Shown here: piece by piece, positions 33,181 through 41,136 of the stretch | Layout: each line of letters opens with the position of its first letter | Numbering within the stretch: position 1 is the stretch's first letter | Source of the DNA: Hyphomicrobiales bacterium | GTDB lineage: Bacteria; Pseudomonadota; Alphaproteobacteria; Rhizobiales; Xanthobacteraceae | Direction of reading: 5' to 3' | Assembly: GCA_009377695.1 (NCBI GenBank) | Contig: WHTP01000001.1 | Location: 60,973-124,972 of the forward strand | Length of the DNA stretch: 64,000 nucleotides | The notes under the pieces: model-generated | What the model saw: only the letters and a program-made list of their open reading frames with translations | Database searches by the model: none | What the model was told of the DNA's origin: nothing | Program-made: the position numbers and the translations under genes

Positions 33181-33576
33181 ATGTCCCGGTATTCGGCTTA
33201 TGGGCGTGAAATCGCTGAGGTCGAACGGCGCATGCAGCGCCTGGAGCAGCGGCTGGATCGGCTGGGCGGCATGGCCTCGCGTGCAGCGGCAAGCGGAGTC
33301 GCCGGCGCCGCGCAAGCAACGGATCGGACCGGCGATGCACTTGTCGCCGCCCTGAGCGATCTTGTTGATCGGTTTCGCGGTGGGGCGCGTGGCTTCAGTG
33401 ACGAAGCGGCGCGGTTTGGGCAGGATGCGGCGCGCGTCGGTCACGAAGCGTCGAAGCTCGGCGGCGACGCACTGCGCCGGGTCTCGACCGAGATCGAGCG
33501 CCGTCCGCTGATCACGGTGGCGATCGCGGTCGGAGTCGGCCTGCTCATCGGGTTGGGCAGCGCACGTCGCCACTAA
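33181..33576 (+). CDS. DUF883/ElaB-like membrane-anchored protein
   Basis: This 131-residue protein starts at ATG 33181 (MSRYSAYGREIAEVERRMQ). It has an N-terminal coiled coil (EVERRMQRLEQRLDRLG) and an amphipathic, Ala/Gly-rich middle. One C-terminal transmembrane helix (PLITVAIAVGVGLLIGLGSA) ends in RRH. The plan matches DUF883/ElaB proteins, tail-anchored inner-membrane proteins linked to stress and ribosome binding in enterobacteria. Its location beside CsbD and phyR fits a stress role. Confidence 0.7.
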   Translation: MSRYSAYGREIAEVERRMQRLEQRLDRLGGMASRAAASGVAGAAQATDRTGDALVAALSDLVDRFRGGARGFSDEAARFGQDAARVGHEASKLGGDALRRVSTEIERRPLITVAIAVGVGLLIGLGSARRH

Positions 33577-33577
33577 T

Positions 33578-33662
33578 TTAGTGTCCCGATTCCGACGTTC
33601 GTACCGTTTCGCAGCGGGCTCTGCGAGCTCTATGTGCGAACTTCGGAATCGAAGGACACTCG
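33578..33662. repeat. CTAG-palindrome locus 7: single type A with enlarged loop
   Basis: A lone type A hairpin with a TTAG left end and a CTCG right end. The left inner arm has one change (CCGACGTTCG) not matched on the right, and the loop is about 10 bases longer than usual. It lies between convergent genes, just after the DUF883-like gene. Confidence 0.85.
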
Positions 33663-33684
33663 CAAGGCGCTGCATACGGCAATG

Positions 33685-33724
33685 ATAATCCCCCGAAAAG
33701 GGTGCAGGCTTTTCGGGGGATTAT
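33685..33724. terminator. Perfect 16-bp palindrome between convergent genes
   Basis: Arms ATAATCCCCCGAAAAG and CTTTTCGGGGGATTAT around an 8-base loop. Both strands end in A/T-rich bases, so it can serve as a terminator for the DUF883-like gene and for phyR on the other strand. Confidence 0.6.
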
Positions 33725-33751
33725 GCTGTCGACAACGTTAGGCCAACTTGA

Positions 33752-34555
33752 TCAGGCGACGACCCTTCGGTCGCGGCGCCTAGCGCTGCGGTCGAAGAAC
33801 AGCGCCTGGCTGGCGATCGCCGAAACCGTCGACGGCTGGAACGGCTTGGCGATCAGGAACGCGGGCTCAGGCCGTTCGCCGGTGAGGAAGCGTTCCGGAT
33901 AGGCGGTGATGAAGATCACCGGCACCTCGAACGATTGCAGCAGCTCATTCACCGCGTCGAGGCCGGAGCTGTTGTCGGCAAGCTGGATATCGGCCAGGAT
34001 CAGCCCCGGCTTCTTGGTCTTGGCCAGCGCGAGCGCTTCGGAATGCGTACGCGCGACGCCGAGCACGCGGTGGCCGAGGCTTTCGACCAGGCTTTCCAGC
34101 TCCATCGCAATGAAGGTCTCGTCCTCGATAATGAGGACATCGGTGGCGATTTCAGCGGCGAGCTCGCGGCCGGATTCCTCGATCAGCGAGCGAAGCGTGA
34201 CCACGTCAACATCAAGGATACGGGCGGCGTCATGCTCCGGAAAGCCTTCGAGCGCGACCAGAAGGAACGCTTGGCGCGGCATCGGCGTGATGCTCGCGAG
34301 CTTGCGTTCCCCGGGCAGCGCCGACCGGGCACCCTCGGATGTGCCGTTGAGTGAGATCGAATTCCAGATCTTGGTAAACAGCCGATAGAGCGCGACGCGC
34401 GGTCCCTCTTCGACCTTGAAGCTCGATGGATCAGCGACCATGGCCTCCAAAGTCGCGGCCACATAGGCATCACCGGAAGTCTGGTCGCCGGTCAGGGCGC
34501 GCGCATAGCGCCGCAACAAGGGCAAGTGCTGGGCGACTATTTTCGAATCCGACAC
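33752..34555 (-). CDS. phyR: General stress response anti-anti-sigma regulator PhyR
   Basis: This 267-residue protein joins an N-terminal EcfG-like output domain (HLPLLRRYARALTGDQTSGD, then LFTKIWNSI and AFLLVALEGFPEHDAARIL) to a C-terminal receiver (VLIIEDETFIAMELESL). The receiver has the phospho-Asp in LILADIQLADNSSGLD, the conserved Thr in VIFITAYPE and the Lys in LIAKPFQP. When phosphorylated, PhyR binds NepR through the sigma-like domain and frees EcfG. It is divergent from nepR-ecfG and both directions carry exact EcfG promoters, so the loop is self-reinforcing. Confidence 0.97.
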   Translation of the reverse strand: MSDSKIVAQHLPLLRRYARALTGDQTSGDAYVAATLEAMVADPSSFKVEEGPRVALYRLFTKIWNSISLNGTSEGARSALPGERKLASITPMPRQAFLLVALEGFPEHDAARILDVDVVTLRSLIEESGRELAAEIATDVLIIEDETFIAMELESLVESLGHRVLGVARTHSEALALAKTKKPGLILADIQLADNSSGLDAVNELLQSFEVPVIFITAYPERFLTGERPEPAFLIAKPFQPSTVSAIASQALFFDRSARRRDRRVVA

Positions 34556-34590
34556 GTGTCTCCCTCCCGCTGGTGACTAGACTATTCCTC

Positions 34591-34616
34591 AACGCAGCCC
34601 TCGAAAAAAAGGTTCC
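34591..34616 (-). promoter_or_regulatory. EcfG-type promoter of phyR
   Basis: On the minus strand, GGAAC (34616-34612), 17 bases including seven T, then CGTT (34594-34591). It lies about 36 bases before the phyR start codon and faces away from the nepR promoter. Confidence 0.85.
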
Positions 34617-34625
34617 AAAGGGCCG

Positions 34626-34650
34626 GGAACAATATGTGAAGGCTCGCGTT
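34626..34650 (+). promoter_or_regulatory. EcfG-type promoter of nepR-ecfG
   Basis: GGAAC (34626-34630), 16 bases, then CGTT (34647-34650). This is an exact match to the stress-sigma consensus. It is back-to-back with the phyR promoter, 9 bases apart. Confidence 0.88.
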
Positions 34651-34696
34651 ACGTTCCGATGAACACCGGGAGGGGCCTCATGGTTGTGCTGTGGGG

Positions 34697-35032
34697 ATGA
34701 AAATTATGAAGGAGCAGAAGCCACTTAGCATCGGTCCTCGCGAAGGCCAGGGCCCGGTAGATTCGACCCAGGACAATGGCGCTCGCCGTGGAATCGGGCA
34801 GAGGCCGCAGGTATCGGGGTCGGCGGAGCAAGTGCCGTTGAGACCAAAGCCGATGATGCAAAACGAGATACAGACCCGCAAGCGCCGCGGTCGGCTTGGA
34901 CGGGACGTCCAGACCAAGCTCGGCAAGACGCTCCAGGCCTACTTTGACGACGTCGTCAAAGAGGGAGTACCCGACCGGTTCAAGGAGCTCCTTCAGCAAT
35001 ACGACGAACGCAAGGACAAGGGATCGAGCTAA
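34697..35032 (+). CDS. nepR: Anti-sigma factor NepR
   Basis: This 111-residue protein uses ATG 34697; GTG 34691 and ATG 34706 are alternatives. The conserved NepR core lies in the second half: GRDVQTKLGKTLQAYFDDVV then KEGVPDRFKELLQQ. The first 60 residues are disordered and Pro/Gln-rich, as usual. NepR holds EcfG inactive until phosphorylated PhyR captures it. The stop codon overlaps the ecfG start by one base (TAATG), which couples their translation. Confidence 0.95.
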   Translation: MKIMKEQKPLSIGPREGQGPVDSTQDNGARRGIGQRPQVSGSAEQVPLRPKPMMQNEIQTRKRRGRLGRDVQTKLGKTLQAYFDDVVKEGVPDRFKELLQQYDERKDKGSS

Positions 35033-35583
35033 TGGCCCTCGAACCGTCAGTCCGCGAAGCGATGCTCTCGGCGGTGCCGAGTCTGCGCGCCTTTGCCATT
35101 TCGTTGAGCGGCAACGTCGACCGCGCAGACGATCTGGTACAAGAAACGTTGTTGCGCGCGATGGCGAACATCGATTCATTCCAGCCGGGCACGAATATGT
35201 CCGCCTGGCTGTTTACCATCCTGCGCAATCTGTTCCGCTCCGAATACCGCAAGCGCCGCCGCGAGGTCGAAGATTCCGACGGCAGTTACGCAGATACACT
35301 CACATCGCATCCGGAGCAGCATGGCCGGATTGAATTCGAGGAATTCCGCAAAGCGTTGTCGCAACTGCCGCCCGACCAGCGCGAAGCGCTGATCCTGGTC
35401 GGCGCCTCGGGCTTCTCTTATGAAGAGGCCGCGGGGATTTGCGAATGCGCCGTCGGCACCATCAAGAGCCGCGTCAACCGCGCGCGGACGCGACTGTCGG
35501 AGCTGCTTGCGATCAACAGCGCCGACGAGTTTGGGCCCGATCAGTCGACCCGCGCGGTGCTGTCGGCCAGCGGGCGTCGCTGA
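35032..35583 (+). CDS. ecfG: General stress response ECF sigma factor EcfG
   Basis: This 183-residue protein is an ECF sigma factor of the EcfG group. Sigma-2 includes DDLVQETLLRAMANIDSFQP and WLFTILRNLFRSEYRKRRRE. Sigma-4 includes LPPDQREALILVGASGFSYE and ECAVGTIKSRVNRARTRL. It recognises GGAAC-N16/17-CGTT promoters; at least four strong ones lie within 1.5-3 kb. It is co-transcribed with nepR and followed by a hairpin terminator at 35655. Confidence 0.96.
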   Translation: MALEPSVREAMLSAVPSLRAFAISLSGNVDRADDLVQETLLRAMANIDSFQPGTNMSAWLFTILRNLFRSEYRKRRREVEDSDGSYADTLTSHPEQHGRIEFEEFRKALSQLPPDQREALILVGASGFSYEEAAGICECAVGTIKSRVNRARTRLSELLAINSADEFGPDQSTRAVLSASGRR

Positions 35584-35620
35584 CGTCGACCTCCCCCTCG
35601 TCGACCTTCTCAACACTCAT

Positions 35621-35682
35621 CGGTCTCTGACAAAGATTTCGGTCTCTGACAAAGATTTCGCCCGGCGTGAGCCGGGCGAAAT
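35621..35682 (+). terminator. Tandem 19-bp repeat leading into the ecfG terminator hairpin
   Basis: CGGTCTCTGACAAAGATTT is present twice without a gap (35621-35639 and 35640-35658). A 12-bp hairpin follows with arms ATTTCGCCCGGC and GCCGGGCGAAAT (35655-35682). It separates convergent ecfG and the DUF1328 gene and can work in both directions. Confidence 0.7.
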
Positions 35683-35710
35683 AGTGACAACGCCGCTGGC
35701 AGTCGGTCGG

Positions 35711-35890
35711 TTACGGTACGGTCGGCGTCCTGCCACGGATCAGGCCGATGATCGCCGAGATGACAAACAGGATGATCGCCACGAAGAAGATGATCTTGGC
35801 GATTTCGACCGCAAAACCCGCGATGCCCCCGAATCCGAGCACGGCGGCGATCAGCGCGATGATGAGAAATGTCAAAGCCCAACCAAGCAT
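35711..35890 (-). CDS. DUF1328 family small membrane protein
   Basis: This 59-residue protein was found by reading the minus strand. It begins [20 protein letters not shown] and continues [20 protein letters not shown], with two transmembrane helices and a short basic tail ([11 protein letters not shown]). The sequence is a full-length match to DUF1328 (YtjA-like). A strong EcfG-type promoter lies 49-74 bases upstream of its start, so it is a likely member of the general stress regulon, as in other Hyphomicrobiales. Confidence 0.93.
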   Translation of the reverse strand: MLGWALTFLIIALIAAVLGFGGIAGFAVEIAKIIFFVAIILFVISAIIGLIRGRTPTVP

Positions 35891-35938
35891 GATGAACGCT
35901 CCCTAAAAGTCGCGGCTATGTGGCTGCGTTGCAGGGAA

Positions 35939-35964
35939 AACGCCTGGCAGCAAAAATAAGTTCC
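35939..35964 (-). promoter_or_regulatory. EcfG-type promoter of the DUF1328 gene
   Basis: On the minus strand, GGAAC (35964-35960), 17 bases, then CGTT (35942-35939). This is an exact consensus match, giving a leader of about 40 bases. Confidence 0.85.
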
Positions 35965-35987
35965 GATCTGGGCGGGACCGCGCGCGT

Positions 35988-36013
35988 GGAACCGTTCAAT
36001 TCGCCGCCGCATT
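35988..36013 (+). promoter_or_regulatory. Possible EcfG-type promoter of the PF04120 gene
   Basis: GGAAC (35988-35992), 17 bases, then CATT (36010-36013). One base off consensus at the second position. It points toward the gene at 36062, divergent from the DUF1328 promoter. Confidence 0.4.
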
Positions 36014-36061
36014 GATGGAGCGGACGGTCTCATCGACCTGCGGAGCGGTTGCACAAAGCCT

Positions 36062-36580
36062 ATGTCAAAACGTCGTAACACCAATACCGCGACCGCCAGA
36101 TCGAAGTCGCCGGCGGCGCTTGGTGACATCCACCGCAATGCCGCACATGCGTTGAGCCAACTGAAGAATGGCAACGGCGCCACGCAGTTCTTTTCCCAGA
36201 TGGCGAGCCGCGCGGCGCATCTTGCCGGCAAACCGTTGACCTTCCTCATCGCGGTGGCGGTGGTCCTCGCATGGGCGATCAGCGGACCGCTTTTCGGCTT
36301 CAGCGATACCTGGCAACTCGTGATCAACACCTCGACCACGATCATTACGTTTCTGATGGTGTTCCTAATTCAGAACACCCAGAACCGCGACACGCTCGCC
36401 TTGCAGCTCAAGCTGGCGGAGCTGATCATCGCAATGCACGGCGCCAAGAACGATCTCGCGACTGCCGAAGACCTGGACGAAGAAGACCTCGAGAAGCTGC
36501 ACGAGATCTATCGCAAGCGCGCGGAAGAGGCGCTCAGCCACCTTGAACGCCGCCGCGGCGCGCTGAAAAAGGCGAGCTGA
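36062..36580 (+). CDS. Low-affinity iron permease family membrane protein (PF04120)
   Basis: This 172-residue protein has two transmembrane helices (PLTFLIAVAVVLAWAISGPL and WQLVINTSTTIITFLMVFLI). The family signature QNTQNRDTLALQLKLAELI follows, and the C terminus is a charged helix ending RRRGALKKAS. Similarity to yeast Fet4 is the source of the family name; transport by the short bacterial members is not established. The location beside ecfG, with a possible EcfG promoter, suggests stress induction. Confidence 0.88.
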   Translation: MSKRRNTNTATARSKSPAALGDIHRNAAHALSQLKNGNGATQFFSQMASRAAHLAGKPLTFLIAVAVVLAWAISGPLFGFSDTWQLVINTSTTIITFLMVFLIQNTQNRDTLALQLKLAELIIAMHGAKNDLATAEDLDEEDLEKLHEIYRKRAEEALSHLERRRGALKKAS

Positions 36581-36593
36581 TCGCGCATTGTGG

Positions 36594-37667
36594 CTATGGA
36601 TGCACGTCCTCAGTGAACCAGTCGGTCGGCAATTCATGCCCGAGACCGCCATCCTTGGCCTTCTTGATCACCGCGGCGCCGACGGCGGCGAACTGATAGC
36701 CAAGCCCGATATTGTTTAGGAAGCAGGTGATCTCACGGTCGGACTGGCGGCCCTGCGCGCGACCGACGATCAGGTCCGGCAATGTCGGCAACTTCGCAAA
36801 ATCGAGGTCGCCGACCGAATTCCAGCCCTGGTCTTTCGCGTTCTCGGCGTTCGCGAGGTCGCGGGTCATGACATGGATCGGCTTCTCGTCGTGATTATGG
36901 ATGACGACGCGGTCGGCCTTCCGGAGCGCGTCCATCTCGATCTCCGGCCGCTTGATCGACGTCATATGCATGCCGGTCTTGACCCAGGGCGCGAAGAAGA
37001 TGTGGTCGAGGCTCGATGACGAGCACATTGCGATGTCGGCGCCCTTGATGGCGTCTTCCGGCTGGTCGACGGCGCGGACCTCGACGCCGAGCATCTCGGT
37101 CATCTCTCCCGCGAAGGCTTCGCGGTTCGCCCGCGTCGGGCTGAAGCAACGGATCTCCTTGATGTCGCGCACCGCGCACGCGGCCATGAGCTGCGAGCCC
37201 GCCTGCCAGCCGGAGCCGAGGATCCCGACCGTCTCCGCATTTTCACGGGCGAGATATTTGATGCCAAGGCCGTTGGTGGCGCCAACGCGCATGCGTTGCA
37301 TCACGCCGTCGGGCATGATCGCGAGCGGCTCGCCGTTGTCGACCGAGAACAGCAGCACGAGGCCGACCCAGCGATTGCCAGGCGCCGCCGGCACCTTCTC
37401 GCGCACGACCGTGTTGCCCTTCTTTGGAAAGGTCACGATATCGGAATTGATGCGGACGGCACCGACGCCGAGCTTGGGGCAGACGCCATCCATCGACTTG
37501 AGACCATAGACCGCGTCGGGACGCTTCGTTGGTGTGATGCAGTCGGAGCGCGTGCGGGTGATGCCGCGGCCCTCCGCCAGCTCGACATACGCCTCTTCCA
37601 GCGCGTCGATGCATTCCGGCATCGTCAGTAGCTTGTCGACATCCTCGTTGGATAAGATCAAAGTCAT
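36594..37667 (-). CDS. Ornithine cyclodeaminase/mu-crystallin family protein
   Basis: This 357-residue protein starts at ATG 37667 (MTLILSNEDVDKLL). It has the N-terminal dimerisation domain with RSDCITPTKR and the family motif ALMLLF-like VLLFSVDNGEPLAIM. The Rossmann domain contains TVGILGSGWQAGSQLMA. Relatives are NAD-dependent ornithine cyclodeaminases, alanine or lysine dehydrogenases and delta-1-pyrroline carboxylate reductases. The long frame extending to 37922 runs through a tandem repeat and is not used. It is divergent from a phthalate-type binding-protein gene. Confidence 0.88.
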   Translation of the reverse strand: MTLILSNEDVDKLLTMPECIDALEEAYVELAEGRGITRTRSDCITPTKRPDAVYGLKSMDGVCPKLGVGAVRINSDIVTFPKKGNTVVREKVPAAPGNRWVGLVLLFSVDNGEPLAIMPDGVMQRMRVGATNGLGIKYLARENAETVGILGSGWQAGSQLMAACAVRDIKEIRCFSPTRANREAFAGEMTEMLGVEVRAVDQPEDAIKGADIAMCSSSSLDHIFFAPWVKTGMHMTSIKRPEIEMDALRKADRVVIHNHDEKPIHVMTRDLANAENAKDQGWNSVGDLDFAKLPTLPDLIVGRAQGRQSDREITCFLNNIGLGYQFAAVGAAVIKKAKDGGLGHELPTDWFTEDVHP

Positions 37668-37704
37668 GAGCGTGCCCGGACGTTTCTCTATGATTGCGAT
37701 ATTT

Positions 37705-37819
37705 GAAGCTGGTTGACCTGAAGCTGGTTGACCTGAAGCTGGTTGACCTGAGTCTGGCAGACCGAAGCTGGCAGACCGAAGCTGGCAGACCGAAGCTGGC
37801 AGACCGAAGCTGGCAGACC
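37705..37819. repeat. Tandem minisatellite in a divergent promoter region
   Basis: Eight units in a row: three of 15 bases (GAAGCTGGTTGACCT), one variant (GAGTCTGGCAGACC) and four of 14 bases (GAAGCTGGCAGACC). It fills most of the 173-base gap between the divergent genes starting at 37667 and 37841. Two unit types of different length suggest expansion by slippage of a hybrid array. Confidence 0.9.
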
Positions 37820-37840
37820 TGGGAAGAGGAAGCAAGTTCG

Positions 37841-38746
37841 ATGGCCGTAGAGCAGACTGTCGTGCAAGCAACACTTCGTATGGCGCTCGGCGATTATCCG
37901 CACACCGCGGCCTTGAAGGCACAAGAAATCAAGTCCGACCGCGTCGCTCTCGACTTCGCCGACATCACGCCGGTCTACAAGGCGTTCGCGGAGATGGTGC
38001 GCAAGACCGCCTACGAGGTCAGCGAGATGGCGATCGTTACCTATCTGCAGGCGAAGTCGCACGGCAAACCGCTGGTGCTGATGCCTTGCGTCATGCTCGG
38101 GCGTTTCCAGCACGGCACGCTGCTCTATAATTCCGAGCGCGGCAAACTCGCGTTGTCCGATCTGCCCGGGCGCCGCGTCGGCGTTCGCTCCTATACCCAG
38201 ACCACCGGCACCTGGTTGCGCGGCCATCTGCAGAACGATTACGGCGTCGACATTTATCGCGTGCAGTGGGTCAATTTCGAAGACGCCCATGTGCTTGAAT
38301 ATCGCGATCCTCCGTTCGTCGAGCGCGCGAGCGACGACAAGAACCTGCTCAAGATGGTGCAGGATGGCGAACTCGATGCCGGCATCTTCGGTGCCGAGCT
38401 GCCGGCCGATCCGCGGCTCAAGAGCGTGATCAAGGATCCGGAGGCGGAAACCAAGCGCTGGCAAGCCCAGCACGGCGTCGTGCCGCTCAATCACATGGTG
38501 GTCGTGACCGAAGAGCTCTCCCGCTCGAGGCCTGAGCTCGTCCGCGAGCTCTTCGGGATGTTGAAGCGATCCAAAGAGGCCGCCGGCCTGCCGGAGCCGG
38601 ACGCGATCGATTTCCATCCGTTCGGAGTCGAGGCGTGCCGCCCGGCGCTCGAGATGATCATCGACTATGCGGTTCAACAGAAGTTGATCCCGCGGCCGTT
38701 CATGGTTGATGATCTGTTCGACGACACCACGCGGGCGCTTGTCTAG
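37841..38746 (+). CDS. Binding protein, 4,5-dihydroxyphthalate decarboxylase-like family
   Basis: This 301-residue protein starts at ATG 37841 after AGAGGAAGC. It is a paralog of the protein at 8008-9000: LRMALGDYPHTAALKAQEI, then LSDLPGRRVGVRSYTQTTG and NDYGVDIYRVQWV. No signal peptide is visible. The family includes Pht5-type decarboxylases and many proteins annotated as ABC substrate receptors. No transporter genes adjoin it. The divergent neighbour is an ornithine cyclodeaminase-like gene; a shared substrate is possible but unproven. Confidence 0.75.
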   Translation: MAVEQTVVQATLRMALGDYPHTAALKAQEIKSDRVALDFADITPVYKAFAEMVRKTAYEVSEMAIVTYLQAKSHGKPLVLMPCVMLGRFQHGTLLYNSERGKLALSDLPGRRVGVRSYTQTTGTWLRGHLQNDYGVDIYRVQWVNFEDAHVLEYRDPPFVERASDDKNLLKMVQDGELDAGIFGAELPADPRLKSVIKDPEAETKRWQAQHGVVPLNHMVVVTEELSRSRPELVRELFGMLKRSKEAAGLPEPDAIDFHPFGVEACRPALEMIIDYAVQQKLIPRPFMVDDLFDDTTRALV

Positions 38747-38750
38747 ATCG

Positions 38751-38989
38751 CGAGTATCCGATCCCGAAGTTCGTATCACCTAGCGGCGCAGTCGTTTGCG
38801 AACTTCGGAATCGTAAGGACGCTAGTGTCCCGATTCCGAAGTTCGTAACCATTTCGCGGCGGCTCTTATACGAACTTCGGAAATCGAAGGACACACTAGC
38901 AACTCTTTGAATCTAGTGTGGCTTTGGTTTCAGAAGTCCGCATCCGGGCTCGCCGCAAGAATGATGCGGACGTCTGAACCGCCGCAGCC
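38751..38989. repeat. CTAG-palindrome locus 8: A', A, worn B
   Basis: A diverged type A (38751-38825) shares CTAG with a second type A (38822-38899). A 13-base spacer leads to a type B (38913-38989) that has lost its right CTAG. The remaining 250 bases to the next gene (38990-39237) hold no feature I can identify. Confidence 0.88.
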
Positions 38990-39237
38990 TCAATTGATTG
39001 CCCAAAAACTCGGCGGCCGGTCGCGTATTGAGCGGCATCGCACCAACACCGTGACCTGAAAGCCACACTCCGCGAACCAAATTCGCCAATTGCTGCTACC
39101 AGTGTGCGGTAGCCCGCTGACGCTCAGTATAGATAGCGTGAAGCGACTTTACCGACGGGCAACAGTTATCGAGTACGCTGAAAGATAGGGTGGACAGGAA
39201 CGAACAAAGAAGCCTGCTGAAGCGTTGGGAGACTACT

Positions 39238-40794
39238 GTGGTTGAGTCCAGTCAAGCGTGTCCCGCCACCCTGTCCGGTGGTAACCAGTTAAGTATCGTG
39301 TGGCGGGCAGGCTTGCTCGCCGGCGTGTTCGTGGTCGCGCAACTCGGCACCGCTAACGCACAGTTCTGGCACTACTACCAATATCGCCAGGAATTTCAGA
39401 ACCGCGAGGACCTCCGGCCGCGTTACCGGGGGGACACGCGGTCACGTGATGAGTCCAGACCTCGCAGGACCAACCGAAGGCGCGCCGCGAAGACGAAGGA
39501 TACGCCGATCCGGCATCCGTTCGGCGAAAACATGCCGAAGGGACCGCTGCAGTTGATGGTATCGATCGGCGATCAGCGCGCGGTGCTCTACAGCAACGGT
39601 ATTCGGGTCGCGGACGCCAAGGTCTCGACAGGCGTTGCCGGGCATCCGACGCCGACCGGTATCTTCAGCATCATCCAGAAGAATCGCTGGCACCGCTCGA
39701 ACCTCTACAGCAACGCGCCGATGTATTACATGCACCGCCTCACTTGGTCGGGCATCGCGCTGCACGAAGGTCACCTGCCAGGATACCCGGCCTCCCATGG
39801 CTGCATCCGCCTGCCGACCGCATTCGTCTCGCGGCTCTGGACCGTCAGCAAACTCGGCATGCGCGTGGTCGTCGCTCGCGTCGAGGTGAAGCCGGAAGAC
39901 ATCTCGCACGCCAAGCTGTTCAATCCGGCGCAGAAGCCGGTCGACACCTCGCGGACCAGCGACACACCCGAAGGGCTTCGCGCGTCGCTCGAGACGAGCG
40001 GGCAGGGCTTTGTCCGCGTCGCGGAGGCGCAACCCGTCGCAACCGATGCCGGCGCTGTCACCGATGCGCCGAGCGCCGCCAAAGCTAAAGATGCAGAGAC
40101 GCCGAGCGCCACGCCCCACACCGCGGCGCCTGCCGAAGTCGCAACGAGTGAAGCGGCCGCGAGCGACGCGGCCGCCGCGCCGGTTGAAGCGTCCCGCATG
40201 GGAGCCGCCGTGCCGACCGAAGCGCCCGCGGCACCTGAAGCGTCGGCCGCGACGACCGAGCCTCAGCGCCCTGCCATCGATCCCAACGAGCTGACCGTGC
40301 CGCGCCCGGCGCCGCTGCGCAGTCGCGCGGCCGAACCGACGAAGCGGAAGGGCCAGGTGGCGGTATTCATCAGCGGCAAGGAGAAGCGGATCTTCGTCCG
40401 CCACGCCTTCGTGCCGGTGTTCGACATGCCGATCGAAATCGCCAATCCGGAAAAGCCGCTTGGCACGCATACGTATACGGCCTTGCAGGTCTTGGACAAC
40501 GGGACGCGGATGCGGTGGAACGTAATGTCCATGCCGCTGACGGCGCAGCCCGCAGTTCAAACGAGCAAGAGGGGAGTGTCGAAGCAGCGACGCGTTGCTA
40601 AGAATCTCCGCGGTGCCGTCATAACGCGCGATTCCTCGAACGCCACCGACGCGCTCGATCGCGTCACCATCCCGCAGGAAGCGATCGAGCGGATCGCGGA
40701 GCTGCTGACACCGGGCTCGTCGCTGATCATCTCCGACGAGGGGCTTGGCCGCGAGACCGGCCGCTACACCGAATTCATCGTCGAGACTCGTTGA
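39238..40794 (+). CDS. L,D-transpeptidase (YkuD domain) with long Ala/Pro-rich linker
   Basis: This 518-residue protein starts at GTG 39238, six bases after GGGAG; GTG 39190 is an alternative. It has a signal or anchor (VWRAGLLAGVFVVAQLGTAN), a basic stretch, and the YkuD domain (about residues 95-225). The catalytic motif is LHEGHLPGYPASHGCIRLP, with Cys as nucleophile. A long Ala/Glu/Pro-rich linker (about 240-370) leads to a C-terminal domain with VAVFISGKEKRIFVRHAFVP and DPxx-free LGTHTYTALQ, which looks like a second, non-catalytic YkuD-like module. It should cross-link peptidoglycan or attach proteins to it. Confidence 0.88.
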   Translation: MVESSQACPATLSGGNQLSIVWRAGLLAGVFVVAQLGTANAQFWHYYQYRQEFQNREDLRPRYRGDTRSRDESRPRRTNRRRAAKTKDTPIRHPFGENMPKGPLQLMVSIGDQRAVLYSNGIRVADAKVSTGVAGHPTPTGIFSIIQKNRWHRSNLYSNAPMYYMHRLTWSGIALHEGHLPGYPASHGCIRLPTAFVSRLWTVSKLGMRVVVARVEVKPEDISHAKLFNPAQKPVDTSRTSDTPEGLRASLETSGQGFVRVAEAQPVATDAGAVTDAPSAAKAKDAETPSATPHTAAPAEVATSEAAASDAAAAPVEASRMGAAVPTEAPAAPEASAATTEPQRPAIDPNELTVPRPAPLRSRAAEPTKRKGQVAVFISGKEKRIFVRHAFVPVFDMPIEIANPEKPLGTHTYTALQVLDNGTRMRWNVMSMPLTAQPAVQTSKRGVSKQRRVAKNLRGAVITRDSSNATDALDRVTIPQEAIERIAELLTPGSSLIISDEGLGRETGRYTEFIVETR

Positions 40795-41035
40795 GATCGG
40801 CGATGGTGCCAAGAAACTGCCCGCTGGCGAAAACCTAAGCTTCGCGCGATCGGGTTGCGCCAATCGTTTTTCAGGCACGTCGACCTGTTCCCGTGCCCGG
40901 ACGCGCCGACTAGGCGCGGCAAACTTAGAAGCCATCCCAAGATTGACTAACTCGTGAATGGCCCATGACAGCCGCGCAATCCGCGCGGCGCGATCATGGA
41001 TCACCCCTGAAGTCGTTCTATACGTTAGTATTGAC

Positions 41036-41080
41036 TTACGGTTAGTGCAGGTTTACGGTTAGTGCAGGTTTACGGTTGCG
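41036..41080 (+). promoter_or_regulatory. 17-bp direct repeats upstream of the ArsR gene
   Basis: TTACGGTTAGTGCAGGT occurs twice in tandem (41036-41052, 41053-41069), followed by a third partial unit, TTACGGTTGCG. The array sits 57 bases before the ArsR start codon. Direct repeats in this place may bind the repressor or may be chance slippage. The rest of the gap from 40795 holds no gene. Confidence 0.5.
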
Positions 41081-41136
41081 CATAGCGCGCGCATGCCAAG
41101 CTCCGCTGCCGCCTGAGTTCCAAAGAGACGCTAGCG

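Noticed and set aside
37694..37840. Extension of the binding-protein reading frame through the tandem repeat (LKLVDLKLVDL...)
   Set aside because: The repeat-derived residues do not match the paralog at 8008-9000, and a good ribosome site precedes ATG 37841.
40795..41135. Gap between the L,D-transpeptidase and ArsR genes searched for a small gene or RNA
   Set aside because: Apart from the 17-base direct repeats I saw no start-plus-ribosome site, terminator or family match.
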